NCBI GenBank assembly: GCA_964606085.1
Contig: CAZSFD010000016.1
Span: 6,979 to 70,978 of the forward strand
Length of the DNA: 64,000 bases
From: CAIQJJ01 sp964606085
GTDB lineage: Bacteria; Chloroflexota; Anaerolineae; Anaerolineales; UBA4823
Reading direction: 5' to 3'
A model generated the notes under the pieces. It did no database searches and was not told the origin of the DNA. It was given only the letters and a program-made list of their open reading frames with translations. This document shows, in pieces, positions 16,901 through 23,941 of the stretch; within the stretch, counting starts at the first letter, position 1; every line of letters starts with the position of its first letter. Both the position numbers and the translations under genes were made by a program.

Positions 16901-18538
16901 CCAATCGGCACGCAATAACTGGGCAAGCTCACGCAGCGAAAACTGTAAAATTTCATCCAGTGTCGCCACTGAGCCAGTCAGGCTGGCAATGCGGCGCAGG
17001 GCTTCGGCGCGTTGCGCCCTCTCTTGTGTCTGTTGAACCAGGTTGGCATTCTCGATGATGGTGGCCGTCTGTCCTGCCATGATTTCTACGAGGCGCACAT
17101 CATCATCGCTAAAGGGCGTGTTATCGGTCTTATCGCCCACTTGCAAATATCCCAGGCAGCGCCCAGACACCGTTAATGGCACCAAAACGGTCTGGACAAT
17201 GCCTGCCGCCGTTGCTAATGAATCTAACCCCAGGGCGGCCAGCGATGGATCATCGGATGCATCGGTTGATACGATGGTTGCCTGCGCCAGCCAGACTTCC
17301 TCTGCCGGCGTTCCGGGTGTAATATGAATGCGGTATAAACCGATTGTCTGATCAGGAATGCCGATGAAGGGGCGTTGCGCTTCCAGGTTGCGCCGATTCG
17401 CATCGTAAATCAGGAACCCCAGGCTTTTTACATCCAACAATGGCTTGATACTTTCCACCAGGCGAGCAAACAGGTCTTGTTGATCGCCTGAAGCGCCTAC
17501 GGCGTGGGCGATTTGTGCCAGGCCAGCCAGTTCACGCCCGCGATCCTGTTCATCTTGGAGCAGAATGGCGTTGTAAAGGCCGACCGCGGCCTGGCCAGCT
17601 AAAATGGTAGCCATTTCCAGATCGCGCTCGCCAAAAGCGTTGATCGCCAAGGATGCCATTTCCAAAGTACCCACCAGATGCCCGCCAACCAGTAATGGCA
17701 CACCCAGGTAGGAACGAAAAGGGTAGTCAACCCGCTTGACTGATAAGCGAATGTTTCGGAAGGTCTCTACATTGTGTATCAGCAATGGGCTGCGATGCGT
17801 GATCAAGTAGCCGCTGTAACCCTCGTTGGCGCGATAGACCGTATCCATCACCTTCTCAAGTTGGCGATCAACCCCGCTAACCCCAGTAAAACGATAAGGC
17901 ACCAGGCATTGGTTGGCTGCATCCCATACGGTAATTTCGGCCATGTCGGCAGGCACCAAACGCTCCAGGCTATCTAATATCGCCTCCAAGGTCTTCTCAA
18001 TTGTGGTATGCGTCGCAATAGATTGGGTCAGTTCGGCAAAAGTCAATAAAACTTCATTGGTCAAACGGGATGTATCGCCAACTTCCCTCTCGATTGAGGG
18101 CATTTCACGCATCGAGATCAGCACAGCCTCATTGCCACCCATTACGCTGGCATCTGAGGCAATACGGTAAGAAGTGGCTTCAATCACTTTCCCATTCAAT
18201 GACAGACGGGCCTGCCCTTCCGATCGGCATAACTGCCAAAAGGTTTCACCAGGCCGCACGCGGCGCACCAGGCGTTCGATATTGAGTTCATCTGTTGTGT
18301 GCTCATCAAACCATTCACGGGCAATGGCGTTGGCATAACTGACACGCCCCCCAGTTTGAATCACCATGACCGCATCGTTTATGACGGATACGTTTGCACC
18401 ATTAACAGAAACTTCTGGCGGATTAGGGCGAAGATGCGCAGCCGCACGCAATATAGCATAGACCAACGCACTAAGCGCCAATCCAGCCAAAACAGCGATG
18501 ATACCCAACGTTTCTGCACTCATCATCACCCAATTCAC
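10982..18538 (-). CDS. Giant multi-GAF sensor histidine kinase (2518 aa, eleven GAF domains)
   Basis: Domains in order: one N-terminal membrane helix (about 10-31), PAS (50-150), then GAF domains at about 165-325, 345-500, 515-675, 690-850, 868-1040, 1105-1255, 1268-1430, 1445-1598, 1617-1770, 1790-1945 and 1975-2132. A second PAS follows at 2155-2275, then HisKA with H2288 (VSHELRTPM) and an HATPase domain with N box near N2405-N2409, DNGIGIS at 2440 and GTGLGLS at 2470. The catalytic residues are intact. Each GAF ends with the helix pattern QxAIAL-NAQLF, and the repeats differ enough that they are not recent copies. The start is uncertain: GTG at 18538, or ATG at 18526/18523. Response regulators lie on both sides. 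Ligands are unknown. Confidence 0.93.
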   Translation of the reverse strand: MNWVMMSAETLGIIAVLAGLALSALVYAILRAAAHLRPNPPEVSVNGANVSVINDAVMVIQTGGRVSYANAIAREWFDEHTTDELNIERLVRRVRPGETFWQLCRSEGQARLSLNGKVIEATSYRIASDASVMGGNEAVLISMREMPSIEREVGDTSRLTNEVLLTFAELTQSIATHTTIEKTLEAILDSLERLVPADMAEITVWDAANQCLVPYRFTGVSGVDRQLEKVMDTVYRANEGYSGYLITHRSPLLIHNVETFRNIRLSVKRVDYPFRSYLGVPLLVGGHLVGTLEMASLAINAFGERDLEMATILAGQAAVGLYNAILLQDEQDRGRELAGLAQIAHAVGASGDQQDLFARLVESIKPLLDVKSLGFLIYDANRRNLEAQRPFIGIPDQTIGLYRIHITPGTPAEEVWLAQATIVSTDASDDPSLAALGLDSLATAAGIVQTVLVPLTVSGRCLGYLQVGDKTDNTPFSDDDVRLVEIMAGQTATIIENANLVQQTQERAQRAEALRRIASLTGSVATLDEILQFSLRELAQLLRADWALIFLLDQDRGGLNLHTASSFGPSPHLIADVSQLSLESQNFRTTVTARQDVYFSGNAQTDDTAKPFYTALVQKLGIRSLVVVPLIIRGRGVGELLLGSRQADFFHRSDVGLVVTTASQLTVAIEKSQLLGQTDESLRRRVEQLTALANIGREINSTLELSATIQLVYDELLRITQADCGNICLFEAREPAIYPTNDTPLKISLLIGDDRPHRLSEIEASVVEKDDILVIADFLRPQDAPGEAVTMEAPHGYIRSALLAPIHYQGQIAGLIHLHGRAPNLFDEAALEIVQAMATQAAIALGNAQRYQEHRQRNELLSRRVETLSKLFETTRSVHVEQPLDDSLETIAYAIQEATPFNVVLISTYDQRNQQLMRRAGVGLPLDVMGELRSRSQSWQVIAQFISPEFRVSHSYFVPRDRRPVKPAELHVEIRQHSTFDVNGDRWHAEDILFVPMYDGQERPLGLISVDAPRNGLRPDRPTIEALEVFASQAAFIIESWSKLDALHVHSSALQKEMDQLRLSANASINLAQVQLPLMLHKDVEQTLAIQRLGQRVRRIRAGLDIAELVNQQNNRENVLLALGQEMLARLEMDVALVAEPLSGGPHLLYALGEIPANANPEPLLGQRNPLRLALQNGTLIHAENLESSEWRSTPLLQALDAKSFLCLPIQVEQGIDAAVLVTSRKPLPQITQEDEQVFHLVARQVAIALQNLRLLTETNRRLQEVNLLLDFSRQLGSLEPVSILKTLVESAMKVLPAAHAVMVALWQPDESVLLPQYAAGYRDDSLILQIPYHSGEALPGRVFEQGQAQLVEQVDFARQYNLPPESLLRYRDATAGLPLSSLIVPIQTMENKLGVMVLDNFKEPGAFTPDDMALVSSLTQQTALALENARLFQSAEQRTAQLQALTNVAATITSSLQTDELITSLLDQMKTILPYETGTLWLRQGQQMTVRAARGFEDSDERVGLSVTITDSLLLAEMLQTSQPISAGDVREDIRFPSLLEPRYFSWLGVPLLSKGEVVGVIALEKQEANFYTHEHVQAAMTFAGQASVALQNANLFEESARRAVELNDRSQRLALLNRLSADLSSSLDAGQILTMGLHELIQAINGTAGAAVLFDETAYGSLVAEIPQRVEALPARLPQVALFDRLRESLGIFSAEDVRQEAELKALAAFFENHQARAILVLPLATGSDVHGMLLVYQDQEYRFSPDEVELARTIGNQVAVAIQNAQLFSETQRLFAETRQHSAELALLFEMGVNISQVLDQQKLMEATFENVIQLTRADAVVVALVNDDNTFTVNGLDQGERLGPIKREMTGQSYSEAVLKSGSPVLIHDTQSEQEEKPAPEEQIGEPVRCWLGVPLTVRGAAIGVISVQSYQPNMFDIATQRLLVQVANQLAIAFDNARLLGAAQDYAANLEKSVNERTEQLAREHRRTQTLLGIISELSTSLDLDLVLNRTLRVINDTLGSEHSLIMLINPDEATLQLRASLGYSAPVPKGGIASTLKVNEGLAGWVIGNRQAALIPDLWEDWRWVRRDDQTELHRSAIAVPLVIGEENLGAMLLFHRHPNFFTPDQLELVQATAKQIAVALNNAQLFRLIRDQAERLGDMLRTQHVETSRSQAILEAVADGVLVTDVQGKITLFNDSAEKVLGLGRQQVLGRSLEHFLGLFGNAGQTWVETIRTWSEDPTTYKPGDIYAEQIELDNRRVVAVHLSPVRLRSDFLGTVSIFRDITHMVEVDRLKSEFVATVSHELRTPMTSIKGYVDVMLMGATGQLSEQQSHFLKIVKSNTERLAILVNDLLDISRIEAGRATLSMQPVDLAKVIETSVNDLMRRMQEENRPIKIDMSVQPDLPHPLGDTERIRQVVDNLLENAYQYTPVDEWDGLIRIHAYQNENEIQVDVTDNGIGISAEEQERVFERFYRGEDPLVLATSGTGLGLSIVQRLIEMHNGRIWMESTGVRGEGSTFSFTLPVAPHTSTSEA

Positions 18539-18572
18539 TCATTGCGCCAGCCGTGTTCGGCAAAAAGAAAAA

Positions 18573-19460
18573 TCAAACATCCTTGCGGCGAGCTTCGGCG
18601 GCCATCTCCGTGATCTCACGGATATCGGCAAAATCATATTCCACCGGCGAAACCACGCCCACGGCCAGGCCCATCAAGGCAACCTGGCGTGGTTGGCCGG
18701 TCGCATCCAGCACTTCGATATAGCCGCGTTCGCGATCCATAAAACTGTAATGGGTTTTAATCTCATCCACAAAGCGGGTCTTAAGACGCTGCTGGATGTT
18801 TGCTGCAGCAGCGTGCGTGGTGATGAGGATGAAATTATCTCCACCAGCATGGCCGATAAAATCATTCGGCGAACCCAATTCATCCAGCACTTCTCCCATT
18901 AGCATCGCCGTAAAGCGCAGCACGTCATCACCGGCCACGAAGCCATAGACATCTTTGAAAGCCTCGAACCAGTTCACCCGAATATCCATCAAGGCCCAAT
19001 CACGCTGGCGGATGATACGACGCAATTGCTCTTCGATCAACCTGCCGGCCGGAAGGCCCGAACGTGGGTCGGTCAGGTTTTGCACTTCGGCGCGAGCAAT
19101 GGCGCGTTGCACCCGTAACTTTAACTCTTCAATATCAAAGGGCTTGGTAATGTAGTCATCGGCGCCCAGTTCCAGGCCCTGCAGTTTGTCGCTGCGCTCA
19201 TCCTTCTGGGTTAAAAAGATGATCGGCACATGGCTGGTACGGGTATTGGTGCGCAAGATGCGGCATACTTCAAAACCATCAATATCGGGCAACATGATGT
19301 CCAGAACAATCAGGTGTGGCAGGTTCTGACGGGTTTTATCTAGTGCCACCGAGCCGCGCGGGGCAATGTCCGCGTCATATCCCTGGCCAGAGAAGTAGAT
19401 TTTCAACATGTTTGAAATGTCGAAATCGTCCTCCACAATCAGTAATCGGGCTTTACTCAT
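18573..19460 (-). CDS. Response regulator with degenerate GGDEF domain
   Basis: Residues 1-120 are a receiver with D54 (IVLDIMLP), IIFLTQKD and YITKPF. Residues about 125-290 have the shape of a GGDEF domain (LTDPRSGLPAGRLIEEQL at the start), but the signature reads GGDNF (206-210). The second acidic residue is thus lost and the metal/GTP site is doubtful, so it may be a non-catalytic output domain. GGGAGG gives a strong ribosome binding site. It lies just upstream of the giant kinase in the same transcription unit and is a likely partner. Confidence 0.9.
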   Translation of the reverse strand: MSKARLLIVEDDFDISNMLKIYFSGQGYDADIAPRGSVALDKTRQNLPHLIVLDIMLPDIDGFEVCRILRTNTRTSHVPIIFLTQKDERSDKLQGLELGADDYITKPFDIEELKLRVQRAIARAEVQNLTDPRSGLPAGRLIEEQLRRIIRQRDWALMDIRVNWFEAFKDVYGFVAGDDVLRFTAMLMGEVLDELGSPNDFIGHAGGDNFILITTHAAAANIQQRLKTRFVDEIKTHYSFMDRERGYIEVLDATGQPRQVALMGLAVGVVSPVEYDFADIREITEMAAEARRKDV

Positions 19461-19474
19461 ATCGGGCCTCCCAA

Positions 19475-20557
19475 TCAGCGTTTTTTCTTGGCATTCTCAC
19501 GAATCCGTTGAATGTGTTCTTCGGTCACGGGCCGCTCAAATGAGCGAAACCCGCTTAACTGAAAACCGTGTTTATCGGCGATTTGGGTAATCTCTTCCAC
19601 ACGGGTGCGCGTGATTTCTTTACCGAGCGTATAATCTTCCAGGCGTCCTTCGAGTGTCAGGGCAATCGTTTCGGCCATGCAGGCATAGCCTTTGCCAGGT
19701 GGAAAACCGAAGTTAAAGTGAAAATCAGCCGGGCCGGGGATATCCACCATGCCACCATCAATCACCAACACGTCATCACGCATGGCTGCCACCTGCACAG
19801 AGACATCGCGTGGGCGAGCCACATCACACACCACACTGCCGGGTTGCAGATGTTCCGGGTGAATGACGGCGTGCATCGCGCTGGTTACGGTAAGGATCAA
19901 TTGTGCATGGCGTAAATCGTCTATCTGATCGCTGATGACGATTTCCGCGGCGCTTCCTGCATCCAAAATGCGTTGGCGCAAAGCAGCCAGTACATCCAGG
20001 CGTCTACCAATCAACAGCAGCTTGCTGACCTGCTCGGCCAATAGCTCTGAACATACCTGTCCAATCGCGCCAGATGCGCCAACCACAGCCGCCGAAGTAT
20101 TTGCCATGACGATATTCATGGTCTCAGCCGCCTTGCGCACCGAGCGCACAGCTACCGCAATGGTATACGAGTCGCCTGTTGTAACCGGAATTTGCAGGTG
20201 GCGGGCAATGGTCTGCCCGGCATCACCGACAACAGACGTATACGCGCCGAGACCGAGCATTCCAGCGCCCAGTTTTTCCGCAAGGTGGCCAGTTTCTATA
20301 ATCTTACGATAAACTCGCTTTTCCGGCAACTCCATAAAATGTACCGGAGTTAACGGGCAAGCCAGCAACCAGCCTTTGATTTGTTTACCCGTACTGGCAG
20401 AGGTGATCCCACTTACTTCAGAAAGGTAGACGGGGGGAAAATATGGGGCCAGCAGTTTGACCTGCCATTCGGTGACAACTTTTGCGAGGAGTGGAAACTT
20501 GCGGCTGATATCACGCTTGGGGTCTATGGGATGGATGATGAAAGCAAAGGTATCCAC
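19475..20557 (-). CDS. Long-chain acyl-ACP reductase-like protein (AAR family)
   Basis: The 360-residue protein resembles the cyanobacterial acyl-ACP reductase that makes fatty aldehydes from acyl-ACP with NADPH. Shared landmarks are LGLGAYTSVVGDAG (101-114), TTGDSYT (126-132), the Rossmann motif VVGASGAIGQV (158-168), LLIGRR, a VIDGG segment (265-269), and YACMAETIALTLEG (291-304). In the last of these, C293 falls where the acyl-carrying cysteine of the S. elongatus enzyme lies. The C-terminus has the KHGFQL motif. No aldehyde-deformylating oxygenase gene is present. A GTG start at 20557 is read; an upstream SD is weak. The beta-helix gene ends 3 bp before it. Activity is inferred from motifs only. 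Confidence 0.75.
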   Translation of the reverse strand: MDTFAFIIHPIDPKRDISRKFPLLAKVVTEWQVKLLAPYFPPVYLSEVSGITSASTGKQIKGWLLACPLTPVHFMELPEKRVYRKIIETGHLAEKLGAGMLGLGAYTSVVGDAGQTIARHLQIPVTTGDSYTIAVAVRSVRKAAETMNIVMANTSAAVVGASGAIGQVCSELLAEQVSKLLLIGRRLDVLAALRQRILDAGSAAEIVISDQIDDLRHAQLILTVTSAMHAVIHPEHLQPGSVVCDVARPRDVSVQVAAMRDDVLVIDGGMVDIPGPADFHFNFGFPPGKGYACMAETIALTLEGRLEDYTLGKEITRTRVEEITQIADKHGFQLSGFRSFERPVTEEHIQRIRENAKKKR

Positions 20558-20560
20558 AAG

Positions 20561-21838
20561 TTACCATGATTCTTCCACTTGTTCGCCCGGGCGCGGATAC
20601 AGGCGGGGATGCAGGTTCTTGAACTTGAGTTTGTGATGATCGCTATCTTCATAGCGCACATCTTTTTCAATAACACGCCGTTCGGGCGAGGCAAACAATA
20701 CGACATCCGATTCAATTGTGCGGGCGGGGAAGATGATCATCCCGGCACCCAGGCGGCAATTATGCCCAACACAACTGCCCAAGACTGGACGGTTGGCAAT
20801 TCCCAGCTTCCCATTGCCATCAATCGCACGCAATGGTGCAGGTAACAAATTGTAATCGGTAAAGGTAGAACCAGCACCGACAAATGTGCTGCGGCCTACC
20901 ACACACATTTGTAAACAAGTATTCTGTGCAACCATGCTGTAGTCCATAAACGTCGTCATAAATAAAGCGGCGCGAAACGGCAAGAAAGTGCCATCTCCCA
21001 CCACCGAAAGCATCAGTTGACATCCCTGGCCTACATTCACATTATCGCCAATGATACAGTTTTCGATCACGGCCCCTGCGTCAATGTGAACATTGTCGCC
21101 AATTGTGGTCGGCCCATAAATCATGGCCCCGGGGTGAATCGTACAATTACGACCTACTTTTACCAGTGGCGAAGATGTCAGCAACTGTCGGCCTTCGTAA
21201 AGTGCCGTGCCTAACACGCGCAACTTGAACGCCAATTCATTATCCAGGCGTTTTTGTGTGCGCACAGCGCGGCCAAATAAGCCAAATACGATGTCAGCGA
21301 TAAAGATATGTGTCCAGCAATCAATTGCCATAACGCTGATCTCTGGCACATGAAAGATCAAGTCACCCTGCTCGTAAGCCATATAGGTTGGCACATGATA
21401 GTATCCCGCTTCTGATGTCTTCAAATCTATCACAAGCGGCGTAGCCTCTTCCTGAGTGCCATGCGGATAGTACCAAAAATCAGCCAGGTAGATGTTGCCA
21501 TCGGGAACATACGATATTGAGAGCGGTAAGGCGTGTTCGCGAAAAGCAGCATCTTCCACCGAAAAAGCCAGCCGGCTGGCGCCTTTGCGCGATTTTGCCG
21601 CTTTCAAAAATGTTTCGACAAAGCTGGAGTCAAAATACAAATTATCCCGATAAACCAGGCATTCTTCCTTCACATCGGGCAAATCCATCCCAAACGGCAA
21701 CTCCAATTCACGCGTCACATAAGGGGCCAAGGTATCTCGCTGAGACAACCATAGCGGGCGGTTCATAATCCGCAAATCACGCGCGCGTTCGTTAAAGGGA
21801 TTAATGTAATTGGGGTTCTGGAGGATGATTTTGAGCAT
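20561..21838 (-). CDS. Left-handed beta-helix (hexapeptide repeat) protein, transferase-like
   Basis: The 425-residue protein has an N-terminal domain of about 215 residues of no recognised family. It is followed by hexapeptide repeats forming a left-handed beta-helix (VGRNCTIHPGAMIYGPTTIG, then further IGDNV and VGAGSTF turns, about 225-390), the fold of acyltransferases and of the GlmU C-domain. Asparagine/histidine turn residues of the catalytic type are present, but the acceptor is unknown. It lies between the V4R gene (11 bp) and the acyl-ACP reductase-like gene (3 bp), which suggests work on acyl groups or a scaffold role. GAGCGAGA precedes the ATG. Confidence 0.8.
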   Translation of the reverse strand: MLKIILQNPNYINPFNERARDLRIMNRPLWLSQRDTLAPYVTRELELPFGMDLPDVKEECLVYRDNLYFDSSFVETFLKAAKSRKGASRLAFSVEDAAFREHALPLSISYVPDGNIYLADFWYYPHGTQEEATPLVIDLKTSEAGYYHVPTYMAYEQGDLIFHVPEISVMAIDCWTHIFIADIVFGLFGRAVRTQKRLDNELAFKLRVLGTALYEGRQLLTSSPLVKVGRNCTIHPGAMIYGPTTIGDNVHIDAGAVIENCIIGDNVNVGQGCQLMLSVVGDGTFLPFRAALFMTTFMDYSMVAQNTCLQMCVVGRSTFVGAGSTFTDYNLLPAPLRAIDGNGKLGIANRPVLGSCVGHNCRLGAGMIIFPARTIESDVVLFASPERRVIEKDVRYEDSDHHKLKFKNLHPRLYPRPGEQVEESW

Positions 21839-21849
21839 TCTCGCTCACA

Positions 21850-22497
21850 TTATTCAATGACCTGTTTATCCACTGCAATTGTACAAGTGGGATCGCCTTT
21901 CGCCACACACCATATCTCTTCAATGTTGAAGTATTTACCACCGCTAACCCAATACAGTGCTTCTTGCAATACCCCAACAGCCAAATGGCAAACCGGGGTA
22001 TCTGCCTTGCGATTCCAGCAAACTGGGCAACGTTCGATATGCCATAGGATTTGCGATGATGTTTCCTCGATGCGTACGATTTGATCGCTGTAATTATTGA
22101 ACAGGTCTGCAAACAACCCCGCGCCGACACGCAGTTTGGTCTCCAAGGGCAATAATCGAAACGCCAGTTCGGTAGAACCGATCATCAGGCCAAAGTCGCG
22201 AATACCGTATTTGAAACAGGTACGCCCGGTTCGTAAGGCCAATCCTCGCCCGCTGCGCGGGCCATATAATTGTTCAAGGGTCAGCAAGGTAAGGCTTAAC
22301 TCATCAAAAGAATACCCTTTTGCCAGGTTATCGGGCGGCAAATCATTAATCCGATATTGTAAATTAGCCAGGTTGAGCACTGCACTCAAACCAACATGGC
22401 TGAGAACTTCGCCCAGGGCTTGCAAGATGGTGCGTCCCATTTTGTTGGGGTAAAAGTAATTCATTTCTGGTGAAGCTTGGGCTGGCGTTTCAGTCAT
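21850..22497 (-). CDS. V4R-domain (4-vinyl reductase fold) protein
   Basis: The 215-residue protein ends in a cysteine-rich pattern: ERCPVCWNRK, then PVCHLAVG, GGKYFNIEE and CVAKGDPTCTIAV. This is the signature of V4R domains, which bind small hydrophobic ligands and often a metal through these cysteines. The N-terminal half is helical (GRTILQALGEVL). No DNA-binding or kinase domain is attached, so it is probably a ligand-binding or enzyme component. The ATG overlaps the stop of the upstream hydrolase gene by 4 bp, so translation of the two is coupled. Confidence 0.8.
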   Translation of the reverse strand: MTETPAQASPEMNYFYPNKMGRTILQALGEVLSHVGLSAVLNLANLQYRINDLPPDNLAKGYSFDELSLTLLTLEQLYGPRSGRGLALRTGRTCFKYGIRDFGLMIGSTELAFRLLPLETKLRVGAGLFADLFNNYSDQIVRIEETSSQILWHIERCPVCWNRKADTPVCHLAVGVLQEALYWVSGGKYFNIEEIWCVAKGDPTCTIAVDKQVIE

Positions 22498-23330
22498 ACA
22501 GGAATAACCTTTTCCGGGGTAGCAATTATCGGGCTTGTTGGCGGCGTATCATCGAGAAAACTGCGCAATTTTTCCTTGAAGCCCGTGGGATCATCGAGCA
22601 TGATAAAATGACCCGCCTGGGGGAAAATTTCAATCCGTGCGTTCACAATCCCTTGCTGCAAGGGCTTCCATTGTTTGGGATGAACCACAATATCCTTTGG
22701 GCCATACATGCCCATCACAGGTACTTTAATTTCGTTCAGCCTTGGGCGCAAATCGGTGCGACGCAACGAACCAATACTCAAGAAGAATGCTTCCAGTTTT
22801 GTGCGGGAAACATCTCGATCCATCATTTGCGACCAATTTTTATCGGCGCTATAAAATGGCGCCAACAATCGGTAAGATAACTTGAATGCCCATAAATTAT
22901 GGTAAACCACCCAACCAATTGGACGCATGCCAAATAATTTGAGTAGAACCGAAAGCGATGCCCCAGTAATTGGCGATCCAATCACAACCACCTTTTTGAC
23001 ACGCTGGGGGTATTGGATAGCCATGGATAAACTAACGGTTCCCCCCATGCTATGTCCAACCAATGGCGCCTGGATAATCCCCAACTGATCCATGAATTGG
23101 TCTACCATTCTGACAAAATCCTGCACCACATACGTTTCTGTCTGTTTGGTATCCGATTCGCCAAACCCCCAGAAATCCAGCGCATAGGTGCGGTAATACC
23201 GCCCCAGGTAAGACATGGTATCTTGCCACAATCCCCAAGATCCCAAGTAACCATGCAACAAAATCACCGGGCGGCCACGCCCGTATACTTCATAATGAAC
23301 AATGCCCTGATCAGTGGTGATGGATGACAC
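22494..23330 (-). CDS. Alpha/beta hydrolase (intact serine hydrolase)
   Basis: The 278-residue protein has RPVILLHGYLGSW, the nucleophile elbow VGHSMGG with S94, YGPKDIVV for the aspartate and AGHFIMLDD for the histidine, so the catalytic triad is complete. Substrate is probably an ester or thioester with a hydrophobic tail, inferred only from its neighbours. The start codon is GTG at 23330 with GAGGA six bases upstream. It is a paralogue of the serine-less protein at 9794-10582; the two lie near opposite ends of one operon. Confidence 0.9.
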   Translation of the reverse strand: MSSITTDQGIVHYEVYGRGRPVILLHGYLGSWGLWQDTMSYLGRYYRTYALDFWGFGESDTKQTETYVVQDFVRMVDQFMDQLGIIQAPLVGHSMGGTVSLSMAIQYPQRVKKVVVIGSPITGASLSVLLKLFGMRPIGWVVYHNLWAFKLSYRLLAPFYSADKNWSQMMDRDVSRTKLEAFFLSIGSLRRTDLRPRLNEIKVPVMGMYGPKDIVVHPKQWKPLQQGIVNARIEIFPQAGHFIMLDDPTGFKEKLRSFLDDTPPTSPIIATPEKVIPV

Positions 23331-23369
23331 AGCAATCCTCGGGCCGAAACCGGCACCCCGTTTCGCTGG

Positions 23370-23900
23370 CTACGCTTCCATCTCAGCCAGAATGCTATAC
23401 AACAACTCCAATAAGACGTTTTTGACCGTCTCCTTGTCTGTTGCCACACAGGGGAGTAATTTCACTTTTTTATCCAGACGCAAAGCGATGCGGATATCAT
23501 CAACATCCCACGCTTCCGAACGGTCTTGCTTATTGGCCGCCACCACATACGGCGTGGGGGCATACGCTCGGAATGTCTCCAGAATGCTGCGGGCCTCACG
23601 GAAGGTTTCTGGCCGAGTGCTATCCACCATGACGATGAAACCTAACATACCTTCCGAAAGAATCTCCCACATGAAATCGAAGCGGCGTTGACCAGGTGTA
23701 CCGAACAAATAGAGCACCAGTTCGCTATCCACCGTAATGCGGCCAAAGTCCATCGCCACGGTGGTCGCTTCTTTGACCTTTTCGGCTTCGGAAGAAATCT
23801 TCCGTTCGGTTGAGACCACATCTATCTCGCTGACCGACTGAATAAACTGGCTTTTGCCAGCGTTAAAGGGTCCCGTAACCACCATTTTTACCGTTTGCAT
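23370..23900 (-). CDS. Ras-like small GTPase (CvnD/MglA-type signalling GTPase)
   Basis: The 176-residue protein has all G motifs: P-loop GPFNAGKS (10-17), T46/T47 in the switch I region, FGTPGQRRF (66-74) as G3, NKQD (123-126) and CVATD (151-155). The G3 form with TPGQ is typical of bacterial small GTPases found next to roadblock or DUF4388 proteins and histidine kinases (Streptomyces conservons). It lies second in the operon, 41 bp after the DUF4388 gene. It is likely a GTP-controlled switch that recruits other products of the operon. Confidence 0.92.
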   Translation of the reverse strand: MQTVKMVVTGPFNAGKSQFIQSVSEIDVVSTERKISSEAEKVKEATTVAMDFGRITVDSELVLYLFGTPGQRRFDFMWEILSEGMLGFIVMVDSTRPETFREARSILETFRAYAPTPYVVAANKQDRSEAWDVDDIRIALRLDKKVKLLPCVATDKETVKNVLLELLYSILAEMEA

Positions 23901-23941
23901 AGGCGTTATCCTTCCAGACAGAAATGAGAGCGGTCAAAAAA

